From Spinacia oleracea (lineage: Eukaryota > Streptophyta > Magnoliopsida > Caryophyllales > Amaranthaceae): DNA of 64,000 bases. Both the position numbers and the translations under genes were made by a program. Of this stretch, positions 22,181 to 33,890 are shown one piece after another; position 1 is the first letter of the stretch, and each line of letters begins with the position of its first letter. The notes under the pieces were generated by a model that saw only the letters and a list, made by a program, of their open reading frames with translations, was not told where the DNA came from and made no database searches. The stretch lies in the NCBI RefSeq assembly GCF_020520425.1, contig NC_079492.1:143933861-143997860 (forward strand), written 5' to 3'.

Positions 22181-22985
22181 TATAACAACATTATGATTTT
22201 TCTGCAGGAAGGAAAAAGTTAATATGAATGCGCCAACAAAAGAGAAAAAAACGATTTAGAAATGGAAGATGTGGTATTAAGAGAGGCTGCAAGAATTGAA
22301 GGCGGAAGCAACAAGAAAAAAAATCTGCAAATAAGGAAGCTGATAGAAAGAGAAGAGACCGGTGTAGCGAAAAAAGTGGAAGCCGAAAGGAAGCGGAAAA
22401 ATTAGAAGCATATAGAAAGAGAAAATAGGCAGCAACAACTAAAATAGAGGAAACATATAGAAAATAAATGACATGTTCATAAAATTACTTTAAATGTCCA
22501 TTTGTTTGTTTATTATATGTGCTTGCAGCTTACTCAAATAATGAGATGTTTTTTTTTGGAAAACAACCGTGATAAAATGTTTAAAAAAAAATTAAATTTA
22601 AAATTTTAAAATTTTAAAATTAAAATTTAAAATTTAACACTGAAAATTAAAAAAAAATGAAACAGGAAGGCTGAAACTTTCAAAACGAAGCATTTGAAAC
22701 GCATATGCATGCAAAATTGCATGCATAGCTATGCAGCCAAAAATTTGGGTCCATTATCAATCCGCTCCTACCTGTATCTATTTGTCACCTGCGGGTGAAA
22801 CGGGTGGATCAAATGAATGATTGATGTATATTTTATTTTGAAAAGTTATATCGATCAACTCTAACTTATAGACATTTTTATCAATAAAGAATTATTTTGT
22901 ATAAAAAAATCATCCAACCCGATCCATCACTCGCTCCATCCTACACCCGCATTTCATCCGTTTAGTTTGGGTATCCATCTATTTA

Positions 22986-24040
22986 ATAATTGTGGAGGAA
23001 TCGCATAAATAGATATCAATTTAATATTTTTATCATTACTTATGATTGATCAAGAACACTATGAGTATATACACTCAATTGTTATATTTGGTTTGTTTTA
23101 ATTACTACTCGTATGATATTTACCACATTTCAAGTTTCAGGTTTTTGTATTTATCGCCTTATAAAATATAATTCAATTTTCCACTTTAATATTATGAAAC
23201 GTTTTATATTCAACACCTCTTAACAATTTCATCCAAAATTTCGTCTATGTATAGCCTACTTAACTAATTTCTTTAATTGGAAACTTAATGAAAAAGAAGA
23301 AAAATTAAAGAAGTTGGTTAAGTGGGGCATTAGTACGTTTTATAAAAAAGTTAACCAGTTACTAATAACCCGTTACAATATCTGGAGTCCGATTAAATAC
23401 TCTAATTAAATTAAATCCAATAAGTTATCCTAAATATTCTTAAAAGTAATTAAATCATTTTGTTAAATAATATCAAAGAACCCCCGCAACCATGTCAAGT
23501 TACTCTCAACTTTCTAAGTAGTTACACACTTATGATCTTCGTTAATTAGTGAAAATGACTGCTTTTTCGGGTTTTTATAATGAAGTCAATGACGCTTTCT
23601 ATGTGGGAGTATATGTGGTTAGTTGGAAAATGACTTCACTTTGATGTTTTTATTATCTAAATCTAAATTTGCACTAAATTCTCCGTAAGAGTGTCGGGCA
23701 TATATACCTAATTCCAACGGTTTATTCAAGTTGCGTCTAATCAACATATATAGTGGATTAACTTTGTTGTTAATCCTTTCCTCCATATAGTATATAACAA
23801 ACAAATCGTATAAATTCATACAATCCACTTTACCCAAAGTGAAACTTATTGACAAGTTGTATATCGATCACATACTATTCTACATAATTGACTTAATAAA
23901 CAAGTGATTTTTGTTTGGCAAGAGAGCATACAATACACTCGTTATATATAGAATTAAAACAAAGAAATATAGATACCAAAATTGCAATGACGACATATCT
24001 TTATTGTAATTGTTGATGGGAAAAAACTCTATGATGATGT
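22986..24040. other. AT-rich gene-free DNA
   Basis: I see no credible gene, RNA or element end here. The short minus-strand ORF at 23619-23855 lacks any recognisable domain and is probably fortuitous. Confidence 0.4.
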
Positions 24041-24042
24041 TT

Positions 24043-24185
24043 ATATTTTTTTTGGTGTTACCACCTGGTTCTCCCTTATGGCTAATACGGATTTGGGGCG
24101 ATTGTGGGTGGATAGGTTTCAATCCTCTCACAATTGTTGTTGCAGAAGATAAAACACACAATCCGCCCTAGTCCCTACCAAGTTC
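24043..24185 (-). repeat. SINE-like relic
   Basis: Read on the minus strand it begins AACTTGGTAGGGAC. It shares with 32458-32585 the blocks GAAACCTATCCACC, CCAAATCCGTATTAG and ACCAGGTGGTAAC. The pol III B-box region is degraded here. Homology to the other copy is the main support. Confidence 0.5.
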
Positions 24186-24968
24186 ATTCCCAATCACCAT
24201 TGAATAAACAGACAATTGATTATGATGATGTTTTATGCGTTGATTTTGTTTGGGAAAAAAAACAAATTTGCATTTCAAATCATAATATTTGGGGTAGTTA
24301 AGATTCGAAATCATTTTTATACTTATGTACATACCTTTATGTCCACTAAGACAATTGAGTACAAAAAGAAAGACATACCTTTAATTTGTATCAATTAATT
24401 ACAATAATTATCAGAGTGTGACCTCTAATTATAATCATTAATGTGATATTTACAAGTGCTTGTGCACGTCAATGCATATTTGAAATAATTATGCAGGTAA
24501 TGTTTGTGCATGAAAGTTTATTTGTTAATTGTATAATTAATAAATTATTTAATTTAATTAATTAAAAAGGCAGCCCACTAATTTATGATTGGCAATCATC
24601 AAATTACGACAAACAAAAGAATGAGACAACAAAACAAAGTATAGTTAGTTGAGAGTAGAAATAGTGCACTACTAAAATTTAGGCGTAATTTGATGGTATT
24701 GTTAGTTTTAGTTTATTAATTTTAAAAGAGGATGGTCAAAAGTTGCATATGCATTGCCTCCTATTTCCGTGATTGGCTCATGGGTGAATTGGACTTTCAC
24801 TTCGAAGCTAGTGAATATGTAACCTAGACCCTTGACTTAAAAATAACTACTCCGTAACTACTTACTAATCACAATGTTTTTTACTTTTAATTAATTGATG
24901 GGATAACACGTGTAGTTCTTTTTGAAAGGTGTTTTTTATTGATCGTATGAGACATGAGTTTATCTGAA

Positions 24969-25290
24969 CACAAATTCTTATTTACAATGGGTGTACAATA
25001 AATATTGTACACCGGAGTAAAAGTTAACTCAAAATGCTTAAAAGTTAAGCATATATATGTAAAAGTTATCTATTTTTAAGTGATAAATTTTTTATTTTAG
25101 TAAAACTTATTTCTTCAAAATCACTAATAATGTATAAAATAAAATTTAACCCTTTAAAATATTTATCTATCAATTTTTTTTACTAATATAAAAGTTAATC
25201 AAAACTAAGTTAAAGTTATAAAAAAAATAGTTAAAGTTATCTTGGTGTACAATAAATTTATTGTGCACATTGTGCGCGCAAGACCTTTTG
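24969..25290 (+). repeat. Mutator-type MITE with palindromic ends, copy 1
   Basis: It is flanked by a perfect 9-bp duplication TTATCTGAA (24960-24968 and 25291-25299), which points to a Mutator-like origin. It starts CACAAATTCTTATTTACA and ends GCGCGCAAGACCTTTTG. Just inside each end lies a palindrome of the type GTGTACAATAAAT..ATTGTACAC. No coding capacity. Other copies: 47652-47997 (+) and 48828-49153 (-). Confidence 0.85.
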
Positions 25291-25299
25291 TTATCTGAA

Positions 25300-27381
25300 T
25301 CACATATTTAAACTTGTTTGAACTTATTAGAAATAGTTAAACTCGGTTGAACCAATTGGAACTTATTGAACATGGTTAGATTTGATTGCACGAGAGTAAA
25401 ATTTTAAAAGTACTCTTATTAATGGATTTGATTGAAACTTATCTGACAAACTTAATTATTCGACCTCAAACTTACTTTTACAAACATCATAAAAATCATT
25501 AGCAAATCACATGTGATTTTTCCGGACATACAATTGATCGAAACCATTACCATCATTTTTATGGGTTTTATGATTTTTTAAAAATATTTTCTACTCTGTA
25601 TGGACATGAAAATGGTATGTTATAATATCAAAATGACTAAAATTCTACAAGTGATCTCACTCTCAAAGCCATTCCTACCACATACGAAGTAATAAATTGT
25701 GCATCGGTTCCATAGTTGGGGAATTGGTTGAACTTTGCTTTGATTTAATTACAACAATAAGTACGTTATGTCCTATAAAATTGATTAGATTGGTGAAGCG
25801 ACTTAGGGATGATTTGGGACAAGGGGCCTTCCATAATAAATGATGATATACACATCCATAATTAAATATGATTTGGGACATGGAAGCCTTTCAATTCACA
25901 TATATAAAATATCACCGGATATTTGTAGTATGGGGTCATGTATTTTCAATCTGTTACTTGCATGGTAATGTGATTCTCACGTGCACATAGCAATCAAGTT
26001 GATCCTATTACTACTCGATCTACAATATTTCTAAACGGTAAATATAACTTCTTGAGCATCGAAAATGACACTCTTTTTTCTTACTAACGTGTGCATATAT
26101 AACATGTACGTACAGACAAAATGATGTACGTGGAAAGAAAATATATTGGTCAAATCTTAATGATAATCCTAGCACCTTTTTTATGAATTGAATAAATAAA
26201 TTGAATTGGGAATGGTGAAACATCCAAAAAAGAGCAAAAGAGAAATGACTACTATACGCAAGTGAACTTTAAAGCATGAGGACGTGAGGTTTGCACATAG
26301 TTATAGTGCATGCGGTTACGCTTTCGGAGTTTTTGTGTTATTATATACAAAAATAAACATAATAGGGTCCTCTTTTAAGAAAAAGATATGCTAATAATAT
26401 ATACACATCATGGCAATATGGCATGCCTCATTCTTGTTACGACAATCTTGATTGTACATTGTAGTAAATTAGTAATAGGCTAATAGCAACTTCTACTTTA
26501 GTACGCAAGAGAGCCAATCAAAGACGTGCACACTACTAGCATTTCCATCAATTGCAATGGGTCATGGCATGGGTGCTCTTTTGCACTTTTTTGGGGTGAA
26601 ATATATACATATTATTAGGGAAATGGTTTTGAGTTTTTGACGCACTAATTGATTGATATTGGCACACCTTATGTGAGTAGACTGTAGAGTCATAATGTTC
26701 TATGTTCTTACAAGGGGTGTTGCCAAAATAAATCCTCGTACTAATACTAATTATGTATAGAGTAATATCTTAATTATGAGTAAATATTAATCTGGTTGAT
26801 CAATTCAATTCAATTAAATTCAATTCAATTTTGTTTAGATCAATTTAGTTAACTTCAATTCGGTTAATTTAACTTCACTCAATTCATCAGATTTCAATCC
26901 TAAAGAACATAGCCTAATTATCACATGTATTTAGAAAACTCCTAAGTATTTAGACATTATTTGATAATTTTGGTTCGATCTCATGGAGTCGTTGTTTAAG
27001 AATAGTATTATATTCTCCATTTTTGTTATAAACTATACTTTGAATTATAAAAATGTAAATACAAAAATTAGACTAGGACGAGATAATCTATGTCCTTAGG
27101 ATAACATTAACATTATGCATTAGGTTATATAGGAAACCGGTCAATATGATAGTTACTAAATAACTGCCCTTGGTATTATCCTATTTAAAATAAATAATTA
27201 ATTAATACCGAAATATTAATATTAAGTGCTAAGTCTTGATTAATAATATTATAGCTATATTACCAACCCATTACTAGCACGTTAAGCCTAATGCTTCACT
27301 TGGTCCAACAACTCAACCCAACACGTATTCAATATATGAGTCACATGAGTATATTTAAAGACATTCTAAACCACATATTTC
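25300..27381. other. AT-rich gene-free DNA with a short simple repeat
   Basis: No gene is supported. At about 26796-26890 there is an AATTCAATTC-type simple repeat. The minus-strand ORFs at 25675 and 26020 have no recognisable domain. Confidence 0.45.
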
Positions 27382-27390
27382 GTCCATGTG

Positions 27391-27580
27391 CGGAAAGGCT
27401 ACATATACCCCCTGGGTATGATACCCTTGGCTGTGATTGGTTTAGAATTTTAAATTCCATGTGGGGTTGCTATTTTAGATTAAAATTTTAATCTCATGTG
27501 GGGTTGCTTATGTGAAAACAACCAATGAGAGTACAGAGTATATTACTATTTGATACCCAGGGGTATATGTATCAGCTTCC
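27391..27580. repeat. Short Mutator-type MITE with perfect 9-bp target duplication
   Basis: The 190-bp unit is flanked by GTCCATGTG on both sides (27382-27390 and 27581-27589). The ends pair as inverted repeats around CTACATATACCCCCTGGGTA and its complement on the right. It is non-coding. Confidence 0.8.
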
Positions 27581-28012
27581 GTCCATGTGAGAGAATACTC
27601 CCGCATGCAGACAAAATGAAGACTATTATCTAAGGATTTTCCCAACCAAGATTTTGATATTGTTATGTTATCAAAATTCATGGTGTAAGTCAAAATTATG
27701 TATGTTATTCATGATACTAAAAGAAATTCCTCATATGAGCCCAATAAGATTTAATCCCTAAAGCATACGAAAATGAGATTATAAGACGGGCACACAACGA
27801 TACCCCACTACTCCATCACACATCAACCTCCTACACTCTTACAAGTCATTTGAAATGGTAAATGATGGATTTAGTGGGTGATGATAAGATTGTCGTTATT
27901 ACTCCAAAGTCCAAGCTTCCATTCTCATTTCTCACCTAGTAGTAAGTACGAGTAATAACCTTCCAAACGTACGTACGTCCACATTTGTGGATAGTAATAT
28001 AGCGTAGTAGTA

Positions 28013-28344
28013 CTCCCTCCGTCCCGGAATACTCGACCCGGTTTGACCGGCACAGAGTTTAAGGGACTTGAATTGACTTATTTAATTTAATAGGTAGTAG
28101 TTGATAGTGGGGTATTAGTTTAATGTAGTTAGTGGGAAATGTGTAAAGGAGTGGGGTTGGGGAGGGTAGGGTAGGGGTTGAATTTTTAATTATTTTTTGT
28201 ATGGAGTAGGGGGTAGGTGGGTTAATAGGGGTGGAGTGAGAAATAATATAATATTGTTAGAATATTTCCATTTTTAGAAACAGGTCAAGTATTAAGGGAC
28301 GGCCCGATAAGGAAAACAGGTCAAGTATTCCGGGACAGAAGGAG
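28013..28344. repeat. Stowaway-type MITE, third family
   Basis: It is flanked by TA (28011-28012, 28345-28346). Ends are CTCCCTCCGTCCCGGAATAC and a complementary right end ending CAGAAGGAG. The interior is G-rich and non-coding. Confidence 0.8.
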
Positions 28345-28694
28345 TAATAATGTAGTAGTGTAGTACAACATAGTGTAAAAGGGGGACACCAAAATTACAG
28401 CCTCGTGACGGCATCTTAAAGCTAGAGATCGATGGTCCATGAAATCAAGAATAACCGAATCAAAATGTGTGTTGTATATATATGTTACTGTGTTACTGTG
28501 TAGGTAGGGAGTATAAAGTTTATTGCATTTGCAACCACCATTATATTTGGCCAATCTTAGTTGTACATTCAAGTTTACGATTATTACATGAAAGCGCCTT
28601 CTTATCCTAAGCTACACACTTTTCTACTTTAAAACGAATCCTTTACTTATTTCAACTCCATTACTCACTCAATCTACTATTGTTTAATAATTTA

Positions 28695-29536
28695 CTAGTA
28701 TGTGTCTATGCTAATGCACGGGATAACTTTACTTGTATACTTTTAAACAATTACTAAAGAATTTTACTCATTTCAAAGTTCTATTTATTAGAATATTAGT
28801 TTTTTTTTTAATTTTGTTGGAGATCGTATGTATAACGGAGATTGAAACTATTTTCTTCTTATTGTGTATTATTTTGTACATATAAGTCTTTTTATTTTTT
28901 ATAGTCTGTTATATACGTACGATGTAGTATTTTTTAGGTTTATTTTGGAAACTATATTATTTCTTTTCTACTGCTGATTTTTTAGACTTATGTCAGAAAC
29001 TTTGACTTTAATTAAGTTAGCTTAGAATTTTAAGATTATGAAAATTTGATTACTTTATTTTATTAAATTAATATTTTAATGAAATTTCCGTTTTATTATT
29101 TCCTCCTTTTTTTTCTTGCTTGATTGAAGCGTGATGGAAGATATTAACATTACAAGAAATTGTACTATTAACGACGGGAAATTCCGTCGCTAAAGGTCAA
29201 TAATTGTTGATTAACGGCGGGATTGTCCATCGCAAACCCGTCATAAAAGTGGGTCGTCGTTAATGGAAAATTGCGTCGTTAACCCGGCGTAAAAGACATT
29301 TGCGACGGTTGTTCCCGTCTTTGTTGGGTTGTTATCCCCGTCGCAAAAGCTCTTTTACGACGGGATTTTTACCCGTCGTTATTAGGTTGTCATAAAAGAT
29401 ACAAATTTTTGTAGTGTAATTGCTTGATTTCCTTTTCAGAGAGTATGATGTGTCATTTGACGTGGCATAACTGAAAGAGGAGTATTGGGAGTTTGTTCAT
29501 CTCTCATTACTCACCACTTTGCTTTAATTATATAGA
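28695..29536 (-). mobile_element. Non-autonomous Helitron (minus orientation)
   Basis: On the minus strand the element begins TCTATATAATTAAAGC after a host A and ends with CCCGTGCATTAGCATAGAC followed by ACACATACTAG before a host T. TC at the 5' end, CTAG at the 3' end, insertion between A and T, and a GC-rich hairpin-like stretch near the 3' end are the standard Helitron hallmarks. No Rep/helicase is encoded. A CACTA element is nested at 29148-29416. Confidence 0.65.
29148..29416. mobile_element. CACTA non-autonomous element nested in the Helitron
   Basis: The left end is CATTACAAGAAATTGTA and the right end is GATACAAATTTTTGTAGTG, imperfect inverted CACTA termini. Both flanks are TAA (29145-29147 and 29417-29419), fitting the 3-bp CACTA duplication. 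Subterminal GCGACGG/CCGTCGC repeats fill the interior. Confidence 0.8.
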
Positions 29537-29639
29537 TGTGATACGTGCGTTGAATTTAATTTCGTATGCATAATCATATTTTAGTGCATATGCTAATTAA
29601 GCACAAAGCTCTTTGTTTTACCACATTGAGGCTCTGTTT

Positions 29640-29960
29640 ATTTCTACGGAAATTAATTTTTGTAGAAAATAATTTTCAAGGGAAAATAGTTTACCTTTGT
29701 TTGTTTACTTACAAGAAAAGTTATAAAGAAAAAACATAAAGTGAAATAAATGAAGTACGTCCTTAACGGGAGTAAATTAAAAGAAAAGTAAATCTACAAT
29801 CAGACTCCGTTTATTTTGACTAATAACATTTTCTTGTAAAACGATTTTCCCATTTTCTTTTGTTTGTTTTGTTAAGGATGGAAAACAATTTATCCAAAGA
29901 AGGAAAATAACTTTACCTACGGGAGAAAAAACGTTCATTTTAAAAACAAAGAATGCCACA
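29640..29960. repeat. Degraded Tourist-like MITE remnants
   Basis: Two starts, GGCTCTGTTTATTTCTAC and GACTCCGTTTATTTTGAC, are followed by AAAACGATTTTCC/GGAAAACAATTT blocks like those of the Tourist copies in this window. Complete ends were not found. Confidence 0.4.
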
Positions 29961-31045
29961 TTTTCCTCTCTAATAACTTGCGAACTTTATCATCACATGT
30001 ACGATAATAGGGCTGCTGAAATCCACGCATTTCAGGTGGGATCGATTCATAGCTTGTAAGGTCGCAAAAACGCAGTATTTGGATAAACACATGAATTAAT
30101 TAATAGGATTATAATTTATCGTCACCTGATCCAAACTAAAGTGAGCACCTGAATCCTATAAATTTTCAAGCGGTTGTGGTTAACTAATGTGAAAAATTCA
30201 TAAACGAGACATGTTGCTTGAATAATATAGGGTTATTGGAATGCTAAATACGCCCTAACTTAACTACACTTTTGGCATTTTGTTTGACACTGAATCGGTT
30301 CACTTAATTTGTAGCCACAAATCGACAAATTAGAAGACATTTAACAAATTCTTTAAGGCCTTAATTTGTTTATAATTCCTTTTTTATTCTTAAACTTGTT
30401 TTTATAAAAGATAAGTTATTTAATTTAATTTAATAAAGGATGTCGGTCCATTGAAATTTTGGGGTTCAATAAACGGTACGATTACTTGTTCTTGTTTGAT
30501 CATGTGCTATCACTATGGAGTATCTTTGTATTTGTCACATGCTTCGACTCCACACTTCTTTCTTATTATTTCCATCCATACATGAACACAAATTTTGGTA
30601 GATTACTTGCCGTTCTTGTAATTAACTTTTTAAAAGAAATCAAAAGTTGGTACCTAAATTTTATCCTCTAGACATTGAATTCAGTCATTTTTATCAATCC
30701 CTTTATGTGTACGTATTTTAAAATCAGATGATAAGTATTGGGATATAAATTACATAAGAAATTACTGTATTGCGCTCACTATTCAACCCAAATTGACTCA
30801 AAATTCGAAATATTGCTAGGAGCTTGGACATATTTATTGTATATTTTCGATAATAAGACGATGAATTTTGGAATATAAATTATACACGGAACTGTTGTAG
30901 CATGCTCATTATGAATGATTCGGCCTGAAATAACCTAATTCAAAATACTTCTAGGAGTTTGGACATCTTTAAATTTTATTTTTAGGTAAGCGCCATAAAA
31001 GTTTGATCCGATCAGAAAAGTCTGTCATAATTTATTGGCGGGTAT
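29961..31045. other. AT-rich gene-free DNA
   Basis: No gene or clear element. The short ORF at 30459-30671 has no recognisable feature. Confidence 0.4.
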
Positions 31046-31049
31046 ACAT

Positions 31050-31245
31050 GAGTGCGTTCTATTCACCTGATTTTTACTTATTTTTCCTGAACTTATCTTA
31101 TCTGACCTTATCTGAACTTATCTGAACTTATTAGAACTTATCAAAACTTATTTAGTTACAAATTGTACTTGGTCAACCCTTATTTTTCCTGAATTTATCT
31201 GAACTTATTTTTCCTGAAATAAGGTGAACATAACAGAATCTTAAG
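31050..31245. repeat. TTATCTGAACTTA-type MITE-like repeat
   Basis: It starts GTGCGTTCTATTCACCTGA and ends near AGGTGAACATAACAGAATCT, loosely inverted. Between them are several TTATCTGAACTTA units. Related sequence lies at 55130-55268 in a cellulase intron, and weaker relatives occur at 44850-45035 and 54345-54440. Confidence 0.5.
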
Positions 31246-31542
31246 TCATCCATTTTTTTATAGTTGTAACACTTTATCTTTTGCACTATTCATACACCGT
31301 ACTTTGTTTATTTTGATGATCTATACGTAAGAAGAAGAAAAATGTGAGACTATGTTAGATTCGTCTTAATATTTTATTTTTTTCTGAATATCAATATTTA
31401 TAATTTTTATTTATCGATACTAAAGACTTTAATTATTTAAGTTATAAATTGACCAGCGTGGAAACCAAAGTGTTACAACTAAAAATGAACCGATGAAGTA
31501 CTATATACGTATATATGAAAGAAGTACGAACTCTACGAAGTA

Positions 31543-31961
31543 CTCCCTCCGTTCCTAAATGTTGTATCCATTTTGGAAAGTGGGGTGTTTTTAAGAAAAT
31601 TGGAATCTTGGTTTGTATTGGTATAAGTGTAATGATTGGGTGTAAGAAAAATGATTGTATGTAAGAGATTATAATAAAAAAAGAAGAGAGAAAATAATAA
31701 AGAAATAAGGTAAGAGGGATGAGTGATAATGATGGGTGATAAAGGAGGTGTGAGAGTAGGTATATGGAGAGGGGAAAAGAATTAAATAATAGGGGTGGGG
31801 AAATTTAGGTGGGAATATGGGTAGAATCTTTAGGTATTTTGGTAATTAGATAGAAAGGTAAGAGTATTTTAGGATAAAATGTATGTCCAAAAATAGAAAC
31901 GGATACAACAAAATGGAACACTTAAAATGAAAACGGATACAACAATAAGGAACGGAGGGAG
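31543..31961. repeat. Stowaway-type MITE, fourth family
   Basis: It is flanked by TA (31541-31542, 31962-31963). Ends are CTCCCTCCGTTCCTAAATGT and a complementary right end ending GGAACGGAGGGAG. Paired inner words GTTGTATCC and GGATACAAC extend the inverted repeat. Confidence 0.85.
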
Positions 31962-32457
31962 TACTAAATGTTTAACAAACCATACTCAATGATCCCTTTC
32001 CCTTGGTGGCTCGGTTACCTTAATTATTTTGACTCGTGGGCTAATGATTATATTCGATAAATTCCTACGTATATTTGAGAATATCTAATCAAACATCAAA
32101 CAACTTTTAAAAAAATTAACGTTCCAATGAATAAATAATTAATTAATTAATCAACAATATCGATTATCAAGTACTCATAAAACTAATTAAGCTCTTAGTT
32201 TAAAGAGAAGGACAATTGCGGAGAAGTATGGAATTACACGCACATAATAATTCGGAATCCGTTTGATCGTGGAAGCTTGGTATTGGTGCTTGTACACCAA
32301 TTATGAAACAACAATCCTCGACTTGCTAATTCATGCACATTACTTAAAGCTTTGACGAAACTTCAGTTGACCTTGTATTTCTCCTCATCATCGGGCTAGG
32401 GACTCGTGGACAGAGTGTTAGGTGCAAGTGTGAGTAATGTGTATTCACTATATTTTT

Positions 32458-32585
32458 TTGCGTTAGTACCCGGTTTATCTTTAGGACTAATTTGGATTCG
32501 GAGTGAGTTCTAGGTGGATAGGTTTCAGTCCCCTCCTAATTATTGTTGCGGGGATCGAACACGGGTCCTCCCTACCAAGTCAATT
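32458..32585 (-). repeat. SINE-like relic with B-box
   Basis: On the minus strand it reads ACTTGGTAGGGAGGACCCGT, then GTTCGATCCCCGC, a pol III B-box, then GAAACCTATCCACC. The same blocks occur at 24043-24185. The A-box part is not clear, so it is probably truncated. Confidence 0.55.
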
Positions 32586-32758
32586 GTGTATTCACTATTC
32601 AGTAAAGAAAGATGAATTAAAGAGCTTCTAATTTAAAATTTTAGTGGGATATTGCTAATATTGCCCGTTAGTTTTAGGATGTCACTAATTTAAAATTTAA
32701 GTGAGCTATTTCTCATATTGACAAATTAATTAAATTTGTCAAAAATGATCTTTTATAA

Positions 32759-33222
32759 CCTGAATTTTGTGGAAAGGATCTTATATAACTTTTTTTTTGT
32801 GAAAATCAAACTTTGATGTAAATCTTTTTTGCGAAAGACAACCTAAGGGAAGTTTCCGACGTTGAATGAGTTTTTCCGGCCATTGACTTGCATGTGAACA
32901 ACACATATGGCTTCATTTACATTTTCAACAAAATGCATTGTTATAGTGATGTTTATTGTGGTAGTGCTCGATTTTGATATATTGTGTCGTGTTTAAGGGA
33001 AATTGTTTTGTTTCCACTAAACATGCTCGTTTTTACAAGTTACGGAGTAACATGTAAAATGAAGCCACACTTGCAGCTCACGTGCAAGTCAATGGCCGGA
33101 AAAGCTCAGTTAATGCTGGAAACTTTCATTTGGTTGTCTTTACCAACAAAAATTACATTAATGTAATTTTACAAAAAAATAAATATACTTCGTATATAAG
33201 ATTTTTTTTTCACAAAATTTGG
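32759..33222. repeat. Foldback-like element with about 180-bp inverted arms
   Basis: The left arm (32759-32935) and right arm (33050-33222) are imperfect inverted repeats. Both contain GAAAGTTTCC/GGAAACTTTC-type, TTTTCCGGCCATTGACTTGC and GGCTTCATTT blocks in matching inverted order. ORFs inside are arm artefacts. Target duplication was not resolved. Confidence 0.65.
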
Positions 33223-33273
33223 ACTACAATAGGTTTGGAGTCTGATATTGTACTTTTTCCCTTTGTTTCACTT

Positions 33274-33702
33274 TATTGGAGAACATGATCATGATCAGAA
33301 GCAAGACAACAATCAAGCTGAACAACAACTGAAGCAAGACAACAACACAGTTGAGCAACAACTGACTAACACATTCGAGTAAGATCAGTCCAACACAAGA
33401 ACTAAACTGATCACTGCACTGCTGACTTGTTTGCTGACACTAGAAGACCACAATGCACAGATTGGTGATGTGGCACTGCAGCACACATATTGATGACATG
33501 GCTAAGGTTGTTTCATGATGTAATGGTTAGTTATAACTAACTCTCTTAGGTGTGTTTGTTTAGGTTTGTAAAACTAGCACACTAGTATTAAAAACAGTTG
33601 TGCTTTGCTTCTGTTAAGTAACAAGAATCATTCTCGATTCTTAGTTAATAAAATTCTCTTCCCTTTCTCTCAATTTGTAGTTCTAAATATAGAACTTCTT
33701 CA
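33274..33702 (+). repeat. Left LTR of the copia element
   Basis: It starts TATTGGAGAACATGATCATG and ends AGAACTTCTTCA. It lacks a 15-bp duplication present in the right LTR after position 38250. Confidence 0.88.
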
Positions 33703-33714
33703 TGGTATCAGAGC
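33703..33714 (+). promoter_or_regulatory. Primer-binding site (initiator tRNA-Met)
   Basis: TGGTATCAGAGC immediately follows the left LTR. It is the standard complement to the 3' end of plant initiator methionyl-tRNA used by copia elements. Confidence 0.9.
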
Positions 33715-33890
33715 AGGCTTAGATTCTGCCAAAATTCCAAAATTCCGCATTTCTTTAAACTGTTAAAAGAACAGAAAAGCAATTCTTTGATAAATTCTCA
33801 ACTGGTTTGTTATTCAAAGACAGAAAAATAATCTTGATAATTGAAAGCAGCAATTTGTTGAAATTTTCTATTTGATTTCCTGAGATCATC

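Larger units (their letters stand above)
19395..22985. repeat. Composite repeat island (element-like ends around a TGTTCA-rich array)
   Basis: The outer parts (19395-19460 and 22745-22985) carry GGGTCGGATTC, CACCTGC and GGGTGGATC words, like one degenerate element split by a 3.3-kb insertion. Inside, 19540-19910 is GC-richer and exon-like with a GTAACT donor-like end. 22203-22450 is purine-rich and follows a TTTTTCTGCAG acceptor-like sequence. Both may be captured gene pieces. I could not define ends or target duplications. Confidence 0.4.
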
